A stretch of DNA of 64,000 nt from Mangrovicoccus sp. HB161399 (GCF_013184745.1 NZ_JAATVU010000001.1:221759-285758); one strand, 5' to 3'. Positions 27,041 through 36,900 are shown, counted from the first letter of the stretch. Translations and numbers: made by a program. The notes: generated by a model from the letters alone, not told the origin.

Positions 27041-27385
27041 TCAGTAGAAGATATCCGGGAAGGACATCCGCGCGGCATCCGCGTCGATCCTGAGAAGCGC
27101 CTCGTAATCGGCCGGATCGAAGGGCTCGGAGGCCGGCACGACCTCGCGGCCGAACAGCCAGGACAGCCGTCCGGCATCGAGATTGCCCCGCTCGAAGGGC
27201 TCCTCGCCGAAATGCTCCCAGAGCGCGGCCATGAAGGCCTCGTCCACCGCCTTGTCCACGGCCTTGCGGTCGCGGAACCGTTCGCGCCGGGTGATCGGCG
27301 TCACGCCGCGCGGATTGGCACGGCGGATGGTGAACTGGTAATCGGTCCCGGGATAGCGGCCCGGGAAGCCCCTGTGCTTCAACAT
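27041..27385 (-). CDS. Conserved-type small protein, function unknown (second of a pair)
   Basis: 114 residues, MLKHRGFPGRYPGTDYQF at the start. It is charged, with no signal peptide or membrane segment. The middle has repeated Glu/Lys helices (RKAVDKAVDEAFMAALWEHFGEEPFE) and the end is DAARMSFPDIFY. It overlaps the preceding gene by 7 bp, which implies translational coupling and a joint function. I do not recognise the family. Codon use matches the neighbours, so it is a resident gene rather than a recent arrival. Confidence 0.6.
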   Translation of the reverse strand: MLKHRGFPGRYPGTDYQFTIRRANPRGVTPITRRERFRDRKAVDKAVDEAFMAALWEHFGEEPFERGNLDAGRLSWLFGREVVPASEPFDPADYEALLRIDADAARMSFPDIFY

Positions 27386-27720
27386 TTCAACCTCGCATGG
27401 GCGATCCAGCGCGCCCGCTTGTCCGGATCGGCCAGAAGGCCTTCGATCCGCTCTCCGGTGCCCGGCGCCGGGCGCGTCCCGCCCGGCAGCGCGCCGCCCG
27501 CGCGGACCTCCAGCCCGGGACCCGCATCGCGGATCTCCACCACCGGCGAAAAGCCCCGCAGATCCTGCAGCATCCGCCACAGATCCTTGCGGATCTCATG
27601 GGCCAGAACCACCGGCCGCAGCTGCGGAAACGCCGCCGCCGCAGACACGTCGAACCGCGCCCGCCCCGGACGGGACAGGGTCACGCAGCCCGGAACGCGG
27701 GTCACCTGCCAGCGGCGCAT
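27379..27720 (-). CDS. Small protein, function unknown (first of a pair)
   Basis: 113 residues from ATG 27720, with GAGGGG upstream. The N-terminal part (RWQVTRVPGCVTLSRPGRARFDVS) reads as beta strands; the middle has a helix LAHEIRKDLWRMLQDL, and the C-terminus is Arg/Lys-rich. No known motif is visible. It overlaps its downstream partner by 7 bp. The pair is divergent from the MFS exporter gene, with 81 bp between starts. Confidence 0.58.
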   Translation of the reverse strand: MRRWQVTRVPGCVTLSRPGRARFDVSAAAAFPQLRPVVLAHEIRKDLWRMLQDLRGFSPVVEIRDAGPGLEVRAGGALPGGTRPAPGTGERIEGLLADPDKRARWIAHARLKC

Positions 27721-27801
27721 CTTCGGCCCCTCTTCTCGCCCGCCGCGATTGCAGCACGGCAGCCATGGACAAGGCCGCTCTTTGACGGCATGTGAGGAAC
27801 A

Positions 27802-29016
27802 ATGCAAGCCATGCCTTCGCGCTTCCTCGACAGGCGCACCCCGCCCAAAATCCTGACGCTCGTGATCATCGCCGGCCTGTCGGCGGCGACCATGAACATC
27901 TACCTGCCCTCGCTGCCGCGCATGACCGAGCATTTCGGCACGGATTACGCGCTCATGCAGGCCTCCGTCACCGTCTACCTGGCGATGAACGCGGTGCTGC
28001 AGCTGGGCATCGGCCCGATCTCGGACCGGTTCGGGCGGCGCCCGGTGCTGCTGGTGGCCTGCGGCCTGTTCTGCCTTGCCACCGCGGGCATCCTGATGGC
28101 GCCGACGATCGGCATCTTCCTCGCCTTCCGCATGGCCCAGGCCGTGATCGTCTCGGCGCTGGTGCTGAGCCGCGCCATCGTGCGCGACATGTACCCGTCC
28201 GACCAGGCGGCGTCGCGCATCGGCTATGTCACCATGGGCATGGCGCTGGTGCCGATGGTTTCGCCGATGCTCGGCGGCTTCCTCGACTCGGCCTTCGGCT
28301 GGCAGGCGAATTTCTGGGCGCTGCTCCTGTGCGGCATTGCCGTCTTCGCGCTGATCTTCTTCGACCTGGGCGAGACCGCGCCGAAGCAGGGCGGCAGCTT
28401 CCGCGGCCAGTTCGAGGACGTGCCCGAGCTCTTCACCTCGCGCCGCTTCTGGGGCTACTGCCTGTCGACCACCTTGGCCTCGGGCGCGTTCTTCGCCTAT
28501 CTCGGCGGCGCGCCCTTCGTCGGATCGGTGGTTTTCGGCCTCACCCCGGCCGAGCTCGGCCTGTTCTTCGGCGCGCCGGCCGTGGGCTACATGATCGGCA
28601 ACGGGCTGTCGGGCCGCTATTCGGTGCGCTTCGGGCTCAACGCGATGATCGTGGCTGGCGGGATGATCTCGACCACCGGCATGCTGATCTCGCTGCTGCT
28701 GTTCTATGCGGGCGAGGCGACGGTGGCGGTGTTCTTCGGCTCGATGACGCTGGTGGGCCTCGGCAACGGGCTCGTCATGCCGAACGGCACCGCGGGGATG
28801 CTGTCGGTGCGCCCGAAGCTCGCGGGCACCGCCTCGGGCGTCGGCGGCGCGATCATGATCGGCGGCGGCGCGGCGCTCTCGGCTCTGGCGGGCGCGGTGC
28901 TGACCGAGGAATCGGGCGCCCTGCCGCTGATCTGGCTGATGTTCGTCTCTGTCGTGCTCGGCCTGTGCTGCATCGCCTATGTCATCCGCCGCGAAAGGCA
29001 GCTCGTCCAGGGCTGA
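27802..29016 (+). CDS. Bcr/CflA-type multidrug efflux MFS transporter
   Basis: 404 residues with twelve hydrophobic helices. The MFS motif A lies after helix 2 (GPISDRFGRRPVLL), and motif C-like Gly/Pro-rich sequence MVSPMLGGFLDSAFGW lies in helix 5, which marks drug:proton antiporters of the 12-helix Bcr/CflA class. The N-terminal helix carries NIYLPSLP, frequent in this class. It exports drugs or metabolites across the inner membrane using the proton gradient; the substrate is unknown. It stands as a single gene. Confidence 0.88.
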   Translation: MQAMPSRFLDRRTPPKILTLVIIAGLSAATMNIYLPSLPRMTEHFGTDYALMQASVTVYLAMNAVLQLGIGPISDRFGRRPVLLVACGLFCLATAGILMAPTIGIFLAFRMAQAVIVSALVLSRAIVRDMYPSDQAASRIGYVTMGMALVPMVSPMLGGFLDSAFGWQANFWALLLCGIAVFALIFFDLGETAPKQGGSFRGQFEDVPELFTSRRFWGYCLSTTLASGAFFAYLGGAPFVGSVVFGLTPAELGLFFGAPAVGYMIGNGLSGRYSVRFGLNAMIVAGGMISTTGMLISLLLFYAGEATVAVFFGSMTLVGLGNGLVMPNGTAGMLSVRPKLAGTASGVGGAIMIGGGAALSALAGAVLTEESGALPLIWLMFVSVVLGLCCIAYVIRRERQLVQG

Positions 29017-29084
29017 CCTGCCGCCGTTAAGCAGGCATTAACCACGTCCGGGCCACCCTCCTCCGTCAGCGGCGGGAGGGGGCC

Positions 29085-30596
29085 ATGGTCGCACGCGCCT
29101 TCACGGTAAGTTTCGACGGGCTGGAGGCACGGCCGGTGGAGGTGCAATGCGCCGTGACCGCGGGCCTGCCCGCCTTCTCCATCGTCGGGCTGCCGGACAA
29201 GGCGGTGTCGGAAGCCCGCGACCGGGTGCGCACCGCGCTGACCGCCATGTCGATCGCCCTGCCCTCGAAGCGGATCACCATCAACCTTGCCCCCGCCGAC
29301 ATGCCGAAGGTCGGCTCGCATTTCGACCTGCCGATCGCGCTGTCGCTGCTGGCCGCGCTCGACATCCTGCCCCGCGACGCGGTCGAGCGCGCGCTGGCGC
29401 TGGGGGAAATGTCGCTCGACGGGTCGCTGGTCGCCGTGGTCGGCGCGCTGCCCGCGGCGCTCGCCGCCGCCGAGGAGGACCGCTGCCTCGTCTGCCCCAA
29501 GGCCTGCGGCGCCGAGGCGGCCTGGGTCGGCGGGGCCGAAGTTCTGGCCGCCGCCTCGCTGTCCGACGTGGTGCGCCATTTCACCGGCCAGTCGCCCCTG
29601 CCCCCGGCGGAACCGGGCGAGGTGCTGCCCGGCCATGACTCCGGCTGCCTCTCGGAGGTGAAGGGCCAGGAACGCGCGAAGCGGGCGCTGGAGATCGCCG
29701 CCGCCGGGCGGCACCACACGCTGCTGATCGGCACGCCGGGATCGGGCAAGTCGATGATGGCCGCGCGGCTGCCCGGGCTGCTGCCGCCGCTGACCGCGGG
29801 CGAGGCGCTGGAAACCTCGATGATCCATTCGCTGGCCGGACTGCTCGACGAAGGCGGCATCTCCCGCGCCCGCCCGTTCCGCGACCCGCATCACACCGCC
29901 TCGATGGCCTCCATCGTCGGCGGGGGCAAGGGCGCGAAACCCGGCGAGATCTCGCTGGCGCACAATGGCGTGCTCTTCATGGACGAGTTCCCGGAATTCC
30001 CGCGCCAGGTGCTGGAGACGCTGCGCCAGCCGATCGAGACCGGCAATGTCGTGGTCTCCCGCGCCAATGCCCATGTCCGCTATCCCTGCCGCTTCATGCT
30101 GCTGGCCGCGGCCAATCCCTGCCGCTGCGGCTACCTGTCCGATGCGGCGCGGTCCTGCGCCCGCGCGCCGGGTTGCGGAGAGGACTATCTCGGCCGCATC
30201 TCCGGCCCGCTGATGGACCGGTTCGACCTGCGCATCGAGGTCCCCCCCGTGCAGTTCCAGGATCTCGACCTGCCCGCCTCGGGCGAGACCTCCGCGGCCA
30301 TTGCAGAGCGCGTCGCCAGCGCCCGCGCGGTGCAGGCGGCTCGGTTCGCGGATCATCCCGAGGTGCGGCTGAATGCCGATGCGGGCGGGCGGCTGCTGGA
30401 CGAGGTCGCGCCGCTTGACGCGGAATGCCGCGCGATGCTGCACCGCGCGGCCGAGCGCTTCGGGCTCAGCGCCCGCGGCTTCCACCGCATCCTGCGCGTC
30501 GCCCGCACGATCGCGGACCTTGGCGGCAGCGCGGAGATCCGCGCCCCGCACATGGCCGAGGCGCTGAGCTACCGGCTGACTGCCGGACCGGCCTGA
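29085..30596 (+). CDS. comM: ComM/YifB-family AAA+ ATPase (Mg-chelatase-like)
   Basis: 503 residues with GGGAGGGGGCC before the ATG. The N-terminal ComM domain (about 1-170) is followed by an AAA+ module with Walker A GTPGSGKS (about 217-224) and Walker B GVLFMDEFPEF, and the C-terminal Mg_chelatase_C helices (SARGFHRILRVARTIADL). A Cys cluster (CRCGYLSDAARSCARAPGC) lies between, as in the family. ComM is a hexameric helicase that drives branch migration during natural transformation in some bacteria. Its stop codon touches the gshB stop with no base between, so the two convergent genes share no terminator space. Confidence 0.93.
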   Translation: MVARAFTVSFDGLEARPVEVQCAVTAGLPAFSIVGLPDKAVSEARDRVRTALTAMSIALPSKRITINLAPADMPKVGSHFDLPIALSLLAALDILPRDAVERALALGEMSLDGSLVAVVGALPAALAAAEEDRCLVCPKACGAEAAWVGGAEVLAAASLSDVVRHFTGQSPLPPAEPGEVLPGHDSGCLSEVKGQERAKRALEIAAAGRHHTLLIGTPGSGKSMMAARLPGLLPPLTAGEALETSMIHSLAGLLDEGGISRARPFRDPHHTASMASIVGGGKGAKPGEISLAHNGVLFMDEFPEFPRQVLETLRQPIETGNVVVSRANAHVRYPCRFMLLAAANPCRCGYLSDAARSCARAPGCGEDYLGRISGPLMDRFDLRIEVPPVQFQDLDLPASGETSAAIAERVASARAVQAARFADHPEVRLNADAGGRLLDEVAPLDAECRAMLHRAAERFGLSARGFHRILRVARTIADLGGSAEIRAPHMAEALSYRLTAGPA

Positions 30597-31532
30597 TCAG
30601 AGCTTGGCCTCGATCGCCTGCCAGATCTTTTCGGCCACGTTGATCCCGTCGAAGCGCTCCAGCTCCTGGATGCCGGTCGGCGAGGTGACGTTGATCTCGG
30701 TCAGCCAGTCGCCGATCACGTCGATGCCGACGAAGACCTGTCCGGCCTCGCGCAGGGTCGGGCCGATCGCGGCGCAGATCTCGCGGTCGCGCTCGGTCAG
30801 CTCGACCTTCTCGGGACGGCCGCCGACATGCATGTTCGACCGGGTCTCGCCCTCGGACGGCACGCGGTTGATCGCGCCCACCGGCTCGCCGTCGACCAGG
30901 ATCACCCGCTTGTCGCCCTTGGCCACGGCCGGAAGGTAGGCCTGGGCGATCAGCGGCTCGCGGTTGATGCCGCAGAAGAGCTCGTGCAGCGAGCTGAGGT
31001 TGCGGTCGTTCGGGTCGAGCCGGAAAACGCCCGCCCCGCCATTGCCGTAGAGCGGCTTGAGGATGATGTCGCCATGCTCGGCCTTGAAGGCCTTCAGCCG
31101 CGCAAGATCGCGCGCGATCATCGTCGGCGGCGTCAGCTCGGGGAAGCGCAGCACCAGCAGCTTCTCGGGATAGTTGCGCACCCAGAAGGGCTTGTTCACC
31201 ACCAGCGTGCGCCCGTCGAGAAGGTCGAGCATGTGGGTTGTGGTGATGTAGCCCATGTCGAAGGGCGGATCCTGGCGCAGCCAGACCACGTCGACCTCGG
31301 CCAGGTCCAGGTCTTCCGGCTGCCCCAGCACGACGAAGGGCGTCTCGCCGCGGCGGATTTCGGCAGGCCGCGCCATCGCGCGGACCGTGCCGCGGTCGAA
31401 GGTCAGCTGCTCCGGCCCGTAGACATAGATCTTGTGGCCGCGCGCCTGGGCCTCTTCGGCCAGCCGGTAGGTGCTGTCGGCATTCGGATCGACCGTCTCG
31501 ATCGGATCCATCTGGAAAGCGATTGTCAGCAT
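30597..31532 (-). CDS. gshB: Glutathione synthase
   Basis: 311 residues from ATG 31532 (MLTIAFQMDPIETVDPNADST), with an AGGA ten bases upstream. An ATG two codons earlier is possible, and longer starts run into non-conserved sequence. It is an ATP-grasp enzyme that joins glycine to gamma-glutamylcysteine. Visible motifs are PPFDMGYITTTHMLD, the ATP-binding DIILKPLYGNGGAGVFRL, and EINVTSPTGIQEL near the C-terminus. It follows rsmI and yraN on the same strand with an 87-bp gap. Pathway partner gshA lies 25 kb away. Confidence 0.95.
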   Translation of the reverse strand: MLTIAFQMDPIETVDPNADSTYRLAEEAQARGHKIYVYGPEQLTFDRGTVRAMARPAEIRRGETPFVVLGQPEDLDLAEVDVVWLRQDPPFDMGYITTTHMLDLLDGRTLVVNKPFWVRNYPEKLLVLRFPELTPPTMIARDLARLKAFKAEHGDIILKPLYGNGGAGVFRLDPNDRNLSSLHELFCGINREPLIAQAYLPAVAKGDKRVILVDGEPVGAINRVPSEGETRSNMHVGGRPEKVELTERDREICAAIGPTLREAGQVFVGIDVIGDWLTEINVTSPTGIQELERFDGINVAEKIWQAIEAKL

Positions 31533-31619
31533 GAACATCCCGTCCTTTTGGGACTCCATCTGACCCATTCGCAGCCTCTGTGCAATTGCCACTTGGCCGC
31601 GCCGCCGGACACGGCCGCG

Positions 31620-31970
31620 TCAGTGCAGGATGTTTTCCACCACCCGGGTCTGACCGTGCTGGTCCACCAGCGCCAGGTCGAAGCGCATCGGCGTGTCCAT
31701 CTGCAGCGGCTCGCCCGCCACGAATTCGGCCGCCGCCTCGCAGATCCGGCGCATCTGGCGTCCGGAAAACCGCGCAACCGCGCGGTCGAAGCTGCGGCTC
31801 TTCTTTACTTCGACGAAGACCAGCCCGTCGGCGCCTTCGAGGATCAGGTCGATCTCGCCGCCCTGGCCGCGCCAGCGCCGCGCCCGGACCCGGTGTCCCG
31901 AGGCCTCGTAGACACGTGCGACGCAGTCCTCTGCGGCCAGCCCCGCATGGTATCCCGTCGCCCCGGCCAT
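31620..31970 (-). CDS. yraN: YraN-family (UPF0102) nuclease-fold protein
   Basis: 116 residues, normal length. A PD-(D/E)xK-type nuclease core is intact: GEIDLILEG (E39, D41) and VFVEVK (E54, K56). The function is not settled for the family. Its ATG lies one base past the rsmI stop, and rsmI faces an LpoA-like gene. The same rsmI, lpoA, yraN grouping occurs in E. coli, so the context is conserved across proteobacteria. Confidence 0.93.
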   Translation of the reverse strand: MAGATGYHAGLAAEDCVARVYEASGHRVRARRWRGQGGEIDLILEGADGLVFVEVKKSRSFDRAVARFSGRQMRRICEAAAEFVAGEPLQMDTPMRFDLALVDQHGQTRVVENILH

Positions 31971-31971
31971 C

Positions 31972-32832
31972 TCAGCCCTCCTGCTTCAGACCCAGCGCCA
32001 GCTGGTAGACCGCCTTGCGCGGCATCCCCAGGCTTTCGGCCACTTCCTTGACCGCATCCTTCATGCTGAGCCTTTCCATGGCGTTAACCAGGGCTGTCTC
32101 GACATCCTCCTCGCCCGCGCTTTCGGCCTCCGCTCCGGCGACGACCAGCACGCATTCGCCCTTGGGCGGGGTGTCCCGCACCAGTGCCAGCAGCTCGGAA
32201 ACCGTGCCGCGCAGCACGGTTTCATAGGTCTTGGTCAATTCGCGGCAGAGCGCGGCCGGCCGTTCCGGCCCGTGGCTCTCGCAGAGCGCCGCCAGCAGCT
32301 CTTCGACCCGGCGCGGGGATTCGTAGATCACCTGCGTCGCCCCGGCATGGGCCTGGTCGGCCAGCCAGGACTGGCGCGCCGCGGCCTTGGCGGGCGGAAA
32401 GCCCAGGAACAGGAAGCGGTCGGTCGGCAGCCCGGCCAACGACAGCGCCGCAATCGCCGCGCTCGCGCCCGGGATCACCGTCACCGGCAGGCCTTCGCGC
32501 GCCAGTTCCGCCACCAGCCGGTAGCCCGGATCGGAAATCAGCGGCGATCCCGCCTCGGAGGCATAGGCGACACTTCGCCCCTCCCGGATGTCGCCTGCCA
32601 GCCGCGCCACCGCGGCGTCGGAAGAATGGTCGTGATAGGCGACCAGCGGCCGTCCCTCGCGCGGAACCCCATGAATTTGCATCAATTTCTGCAAAGTCCG
32701 GGTATCTTCCGACGCAAGGACATCCGCCGAGGCAAGCACGTCGAGTGCCCTCAGGGTAATGTCGCGGGCATGCCCGATGGGGGTTGCGACAAGATATAGC
32801 CCCGGCTGGAGCTTGGTCTGCTGATAATTCAC
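31972..32832 (-). CDS. rsmI: 16S rRNA (cytidine-1402-2'-O)-methyltransferase RsmI
   Basis: 286 residues, a tetrapyrrole-methylase-fold enzyme that 2'-O-methylates C1402 in the ribosomal P site. Family blocks are LVATPIGHARDITLRALDVL (18-37), SEDTR, SEAGSPLISDPGYRLV, and IPGASAAIAALSLAGLPTDRFLFLGFPP. Two small substitutions are seen relative to the common forms (TPIGH for TPIGN, SEAGSP for SDAGTP), and neither should remove activity. Divergent from the LpoA-like gene, with 94 bp of shared promoter region. Confidence 0.95.
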   Translation of the reverse strand: MNYQQTKLQPGLYLVATPIGHARDITLRALDVLASADVLASEDTRTLQKLMQIHGVPREGRPLVAYHDHSSDAAVARLAGDIREGRSVAYASEAGSPLISDPGYRLVAELAREGLPVTVIPGASAAIAALSLAGLPTDRFLFLGFPPAKAAARQSWLADQAHAGATQVIYESPRRVEELLAALCESHGPERPAALCRELTKTYETVLRGTVSELLALVRDTPPKGECVLVVAGAEAESAGEEDVETALVNAMERLSMKDAVKEVAESLGMPRKAVYQLALGLKQEG

Positions 32833-32926
32833 GGTTTATGCCGCTCCCGGAGCCGAGTAAGCTCGTCACGATCGAGTGACGCGGGCAGCATAGGCCGCCC
32901 GCCCCCGGACCGCAAGGAGACCACGA

Positions 32927-34102
32927 ATGGCCCCGCCCCGCGCCTTTGCCCGCCGCCAGTTCCTCGGAGCCCTCAGCATGATTCCCGCCGCGGCCGCGCT
33001 GAGCGCCTGCGATCCCGGCGCCTTCGGCAGCGTGTCCCGCGGCGGCAGCCCGGGCCCGGTGAATGTCGGCCTGCTGGTGCCTTCGGGCGCGGCCGATCCG
33101 CAGCTCGGCATCATCGCCGACAGCCTGACCAAGGCGGCGCGGCTGGCCGTGTCCGAGGCCGAGCCGGGCCTGGTGACGCTGCGCACCTATTCCACCGCCG
33201 CCGATCCCGGCCGCGCGCAGCAGGCCGCGCAGCAGGCCAAGGCGGAAGGCGCCAACATCATCCTCGGCCCGCTGCTGGCGCAGAACGCCGCCGCCGTCGG
33301 CACGGTGATGGCCTCGTCGAACACCGCGGTGCTGACCTTCTCGAACAACTCGGACATCGCCGGGCGCAACGTGCTGATGCTGGGCAACACCTTCGAGAAC
33401 ATCGCCGCCGAGCTGGGCAGCTATGCCGCCAGCCAGGGCAAGCGCCGGGTCTTCATCATCAATGCCCGCTCCGCCGCCGAACAGGCGATCCGCGACGCCG
33501 CGACCCGCGGCCTGTCGGGTTCCGGCGTCCAGGTGGTCGGCTCGGGCGATTTCGAGCTGTCCCAGGAAGGGCTGGTTGCCGCGCTGCCCGGCATCGCCGC
33601 GGCCGTCCGCGGCGCCGGGGCGGACACGCTCCTGCTGACCTCGGACACCCAGGCGGCGCTGCCGACGCTGGTCGGGCTGCTGCCCGATTACGGCCTGCCG
33701 CCGAGCCAGTTCCAGTACATGGGCATGGCGCGCTTCGACCGGCCGCCCTCCGCCACCTCGCTGCCCGGGCTGCAGAACGGCTGGTTCACCATGCCCGACA
33801 CCACGCCGACCGGCGAATTCAACCAGCGCTACATCGCCGCCAACGGCAACGCCCCGCACCTGCTGGCGCCCTTGGCCTATGACGGGATCCGCGTGATCGC
33901 CGCCCAGGCGCGCAAGTCCGGCGCCGCGGGCCTGACCCCGCAGGCGCTGATCAGCGCGGGCGCCTTCTCGGGCGCGACCGGCACCTTCCGCTTCCTCTCC
34001 GACGGCACCAACCGCCGGAGCCTGTCGATCGCGACCATCCGCAACAACACCGTAACCATCCTCAAACAGGCTTCATCCAGTCTTGGCGCATTCGGCTCCT
34101 GA
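32927..34102 (+). CDS. LpoA-like penicillin-binding protein activator lipoprotein
   Basis: 391 residues. The N-terminus has a twin-arginine-like ARRQFLGAL followed by a lipobox LSAC with Cys28, so it is a lipoprotein, perhaps Tat-exported, though RR before a lipobox can be Sec as well. The rest is a type I periplasmic-binding fold (NVGLLVPSGAADPQLG, GANIILGPLLAQNAAAV). LpoA proteins activate the class A peptidoglycan synthase PBP1A from the outer membrane. The location next to rsmI and yraN mirrors E. coli lpoA. It lacks the N-terminal TPR domain of E. coli LpoA, as do other alphaproteobacterial members. Confidence 0.86.
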   Translation: MAPPRAFARRQFLGALSMIPAAAALSACDPGAFGSVSRGGSPGPVNVGLLVPSGAADPQLGIIADSLTKAARLAVSEAEPGLVTLRTYSTAADPGRAQQAAQQAKAEGANIILGPLLAQNAAAVGTVMASSNTAVLTFSNNSDIAGRNVLMLGNTFENIAAELGSYAASQGKRRVFIINARSAAEQAIRDAATRGLSGSGVQVVGSGDFELSQEGLVAALPGIAAAVRGAGADTLLLTSDTQAALPTLVGLLPDYGLPPSQFQYMGMARFDRPPSATSLPGLQNGWFTMPDTTPTGEFNQRYIAANGNAPHLLAPLAYDGIRVIAAQARKSGAAGLTPQALISAGAFSGATGTFRFLSDGTNRRSLSIATIRNNTVTILKQASSSLGAFGS

Positions 34103-36893
34103 ACGTTCCCTCCTCCGAACGGATTCCTACGTCCCCCCCGCCGATCTGATCCTGCCTCCGGACGAGATCTTCGACATCGCGCGGATCCACACCGCCCTGG
34201 ACACCCTGGCCGAAGAGGCCGGGGAAAGCCGGGGCATCCAGCAGGGCGCCGTGGAAATCCTGATGCTGGCCCGCAAGGGCGGCGACAAGGCGATCGCCGA
34301 GGCCATCCGCCGCGCGCCAATGCAGTCGGGCCGCGCCGTGCGCTCCTATGCCTACCTGATGGACTGCATCGTGCGCACCGTGTTCGAGGTAGCGACGCGC
34401 TTCCTGCATCCGGCCAATTCGCGCAACCAGCTCAAGGGGCTGACGATGATGTCGGTCGGCGGCTACGGCCGCGCCGAGATGGCGCCGCATTCGGATGTCG
34501 ACCTGCTGTTCCTGACCCCCGCCAAGCCTTCGGCCTGGGCCGAGAGCGTGATCGAGAGCTGCCTCTACATCCTGTGGGACCTGCGCCTGAAGGTCGGCCA
34601 TTCCAGCCGCTCCATCGCCGAGACCCTGACCCGCGCCAAGGGCGACATCACCATCCGCACCGCGGTGCTGGAGACCCGCTACCTGATCGGCAATCCCGAG
34701 CTGGCAGAGCAGCTGGTGGAGAAGCTGCGCAGCCAGCTCTTCGCCAAGACCGGGCCGGAATTCGTCGCCGCCAAGCTGGAGGAGCGCGCCGCGCGCCACA
34801 AGAAGCAGGGCGGCCAGCGCTATGTCGTGGAGCCGAACGTCAAGGAGGGCAAGGGCGGGCTGCGGGACCTGCAGTCGCTGTTCTGGATCGCGAAATACCT
34901 GCACGGCGTCGATGACGCCGCCGACCTGGTGGACCTGGGCGTCTTCACCCAGGACGAATTCGACCGCTTCGACCGGGCCGAACGCTTCCTGATGGCGGTG
35001 CGCAACCAGCTGCACCTGATCGCCGGGCGCGCGATGGACCAGCTGACCTTCGACCTGCAGGTCGAGGTGGCCGAGAAGCTGGGCTATGTCGACCGCGGCG
35101 GCCGCCGCGCCGTCGAGCATTTCATGCAGGATTATTTCCGCCACGCCACCACGGTGGGCGAGCTGACGCGGATCTTCCTCACCCAGATCGAGGCGACCCA
35201 CGTCACCAAGACCTCCTTCATCGAGAACATCCGGAAAATCGGCCGCCACAAGCCGAAGGTGCCGGAGAATTTCGTGGTCGAGCATGGCCGCCTGCGCCAC
35301 GCCGACGACGCCGCCTTCCTCGCCGATCCGCTGAACTTCCTGCGCATGTTCGAAGAGGCTCTGGATACCGGGCTGCTGATCCATCCCGACACGATGCGGC
35401 TGGTGGCGGCGAACCTGCACCTGATCGACTCGAAGATGCGCCAGAACCCGGCGGCCAACGAGATATTCCTGCGGCTGCTCCTCGACCACGGCAACCCCGA
35501 ACGCGCGCTGCGCCGGATGAACGAGCTGGGCGTGCTCGGCGCCTTCATCCCCGAGTTCCAGCCGGTCGTGGCGATGATGCAGTTCAACATGTACCACCAG
35601 TACACGGTGGACGAACACACCATCCAGTGCATCTCCACCCTGGCCGAGATCGAGCGCGGCGAGCTCAAGGGCGGGCTGCCCGCGGCAAGCCGGATCATGT
35701 CCGACGGCACGGTCAACCGCCGGGTGCTGTATCTGGCGCTGTTCTTCCACGACATCGGCAAGGGCCGCAACGAGGACCACGCGATCCTGGGCGCGCGCAT
35801 CGCCCGCAAGGTGGCGCCGCGCTTCGGCCTGGACCAGCAGGAATGCGAGACCATCGAATGGCTGGTGCGGCAGCACCTGCTGATGTCGGACATGGCGCAG
35901 AAGCGCGACCTGTCGGATCCGCGCACGATCCGCGACTTCGCCCGCGCGGTGCAGACCAAGCGGCGACTCGACCTGCTGCTGGTGCTGACCTGCTGCGACA
36001 TCATCGGCGTCGGCCCGAATGTCTGGAACAACTGGAAGGCCACGCTGCTGCGCCGCCTCTACGGCCTGACCGAGACGGCGCTGGCCACCGGGATGGAGCA
36101 TCTCAACCGCGACGCCCTGGCCTCGGAAGCCAAGGAGAAGCTGGCCGAGACGCTGCGGGACTGGCCCGCGGGGAAGCTCGAGGAAGAGCTGGAGCGGCAC
36201 TACCCGCCCTATTGGCAGGGGCTGGCCACCGCGACCCAGGCGATTTTCGCCAAGCTGCTCGACGGGCTCGGCAATGACGAGATCCGGCTGGAGCTGACTG
36301 CCGACGACCAGCTCGACGCGACGCAGTGCTGCTTCGCGATGGAGGACCATCCCGGCATCTTCGCCCGGCTCGCCGGCGCGCTGGCGCTGGTCGGGGCGAA
36401 CGTGGTGGACGCGCGCAGCTTCACCACCAAGGACGGCTATGCCACCGCGACCTTCTGGATCCAGGATGCCGACGGCCACCCCTACGGGCCGGACCGCATG
36501 GACCGGCTGCGCAGCATGATCCACAAGACCCTGCTGGGCGAGGTGGTGGCGCGCGAGGCGATCAAGTCGCGCGACAAGATCAAGAAGCGCGAGCGCAAGT
36601 TCGAGGTGCCGACAAAGATCATCTTCGACAACGAGGGATCCGAGATCTATACGATCATCGAGGTGGACACCCGCGACCGTCCCGGCCTGCTCTACGACCT
36701 GACCCGGACCTTCGCGAACAACCATGTCTACATCGCCTCGACCCAGATCGCGACCTATGGCGCCCAGGCAGTCGACACCTTCTACGTCAAGGACATGTTC
36801 GGGCTGAAGATCGTCAGCCCGGGCAAGCAGGACTCCCTCACGAGGAAGCTCGAGGAGGCGATCCGGAAGGGCGCCATGCGCGCCACCGAGTGA
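34083..36893 (+). CDS. glnD: [Protein-PII] uridylyltransferase / uridylyl-removing enzyme GlnD
   Basis: 936 residues. GlnD senses glutamine and adds UMP to, or removes it from, PII proteins. The domains are in order: nucleotidyltransferase (MMSVGGYGRAEMAPHSDVDLLFL, about 120-145, with the Ser-Asp-x-Asp metal site), the GlnD-linker, an HD hydrolase (FFHDIGKGR, about 555), and two ACT domains (about 755 and 865, DHPGIFARLAGAL and DRPGLLYDLTRTF). I take TTG 34083 as start, overlapping the upstream gene by 20 bp. No ATG lies within the next 55 codons, and the ribosome site is weak, so the start is uncertain. Confidence 0.95.
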   Translation: MAHSAPERSLLRTDSYVPPADLILPPDEIFDIARIHTALDTLAEEAGESRGIQQGAVEILMLARKGGDKAIAEAIRRAPMQSGRAVRSYAYLMDCIVRTVFEVATRFLHPANSRNQLKGLTMMSVGGYGRAEMAPHSDVDLLFLTPAKPSAWAESVIESCLYILWDLRLKVGHSSRSIAETLTRAKGDITIRTAVLETRYLIGNPELAEQLVEKLRSQLFAKTGPEFVAAKLEERAARHKKQGGQRYVVEPNVKEGKGGLRDLQSLFWIAKYLHGVDDAADLVDLGVFTQDEFDRFDRAERFLMAVRNQLHLIAGRAMDQLTFDLQVEVAEKLGYVDRGGRRAVEHFMQDYFRHATTVGELTRIFLTQIEATHVTKTSFIENIRKIGRHKPKVPENFVVEHGRLRHADDAAFLADPLNFLRMFEEALDTGLLIHPDTMRLVAANLHLIDSKMRQNPAANEIFLRLLLDHGNPERALRRMNELGVLGAFIPEFQPVVAMMQFNMYHQYTVDEHTIQCISTLAEIERGELKGGLPAASRIMSDGTVNRRVLYLALFFHDIGKGRNEDHAILGARIARKVAPRFGLDQQECETIEWLVRQHLLMSDMAQKRDLSDPRTIRDFARAVQTKRRLDLLLVLTCCDIIGVGPNVWNNWKATLLRRLYGLTETALATGMEHLNRDALASEAKEKLAETLRDWPAGKLEEELERHYPPYWQGLATATQAIFAKLLDGLGNDEIRLELTADDQLDATQCCFAMEDHPGIFARLAGALALVGANVVDARSFTTKDGYATATFWIQDADGHPYGPDRMDRLRSMIHKTLLGEVVAREAIKSRDKIKKRERKFEVPTKIIFDNEGSEIYTIIEVDTRDRPGLLYDLTRTFANNHVYIASTQIATYGAQAVDTFYVKDMFGLKIVSPGKQDSLTRKLEEAIRKGAMRATE

Positions 36894-36900
36894 GGAAAAC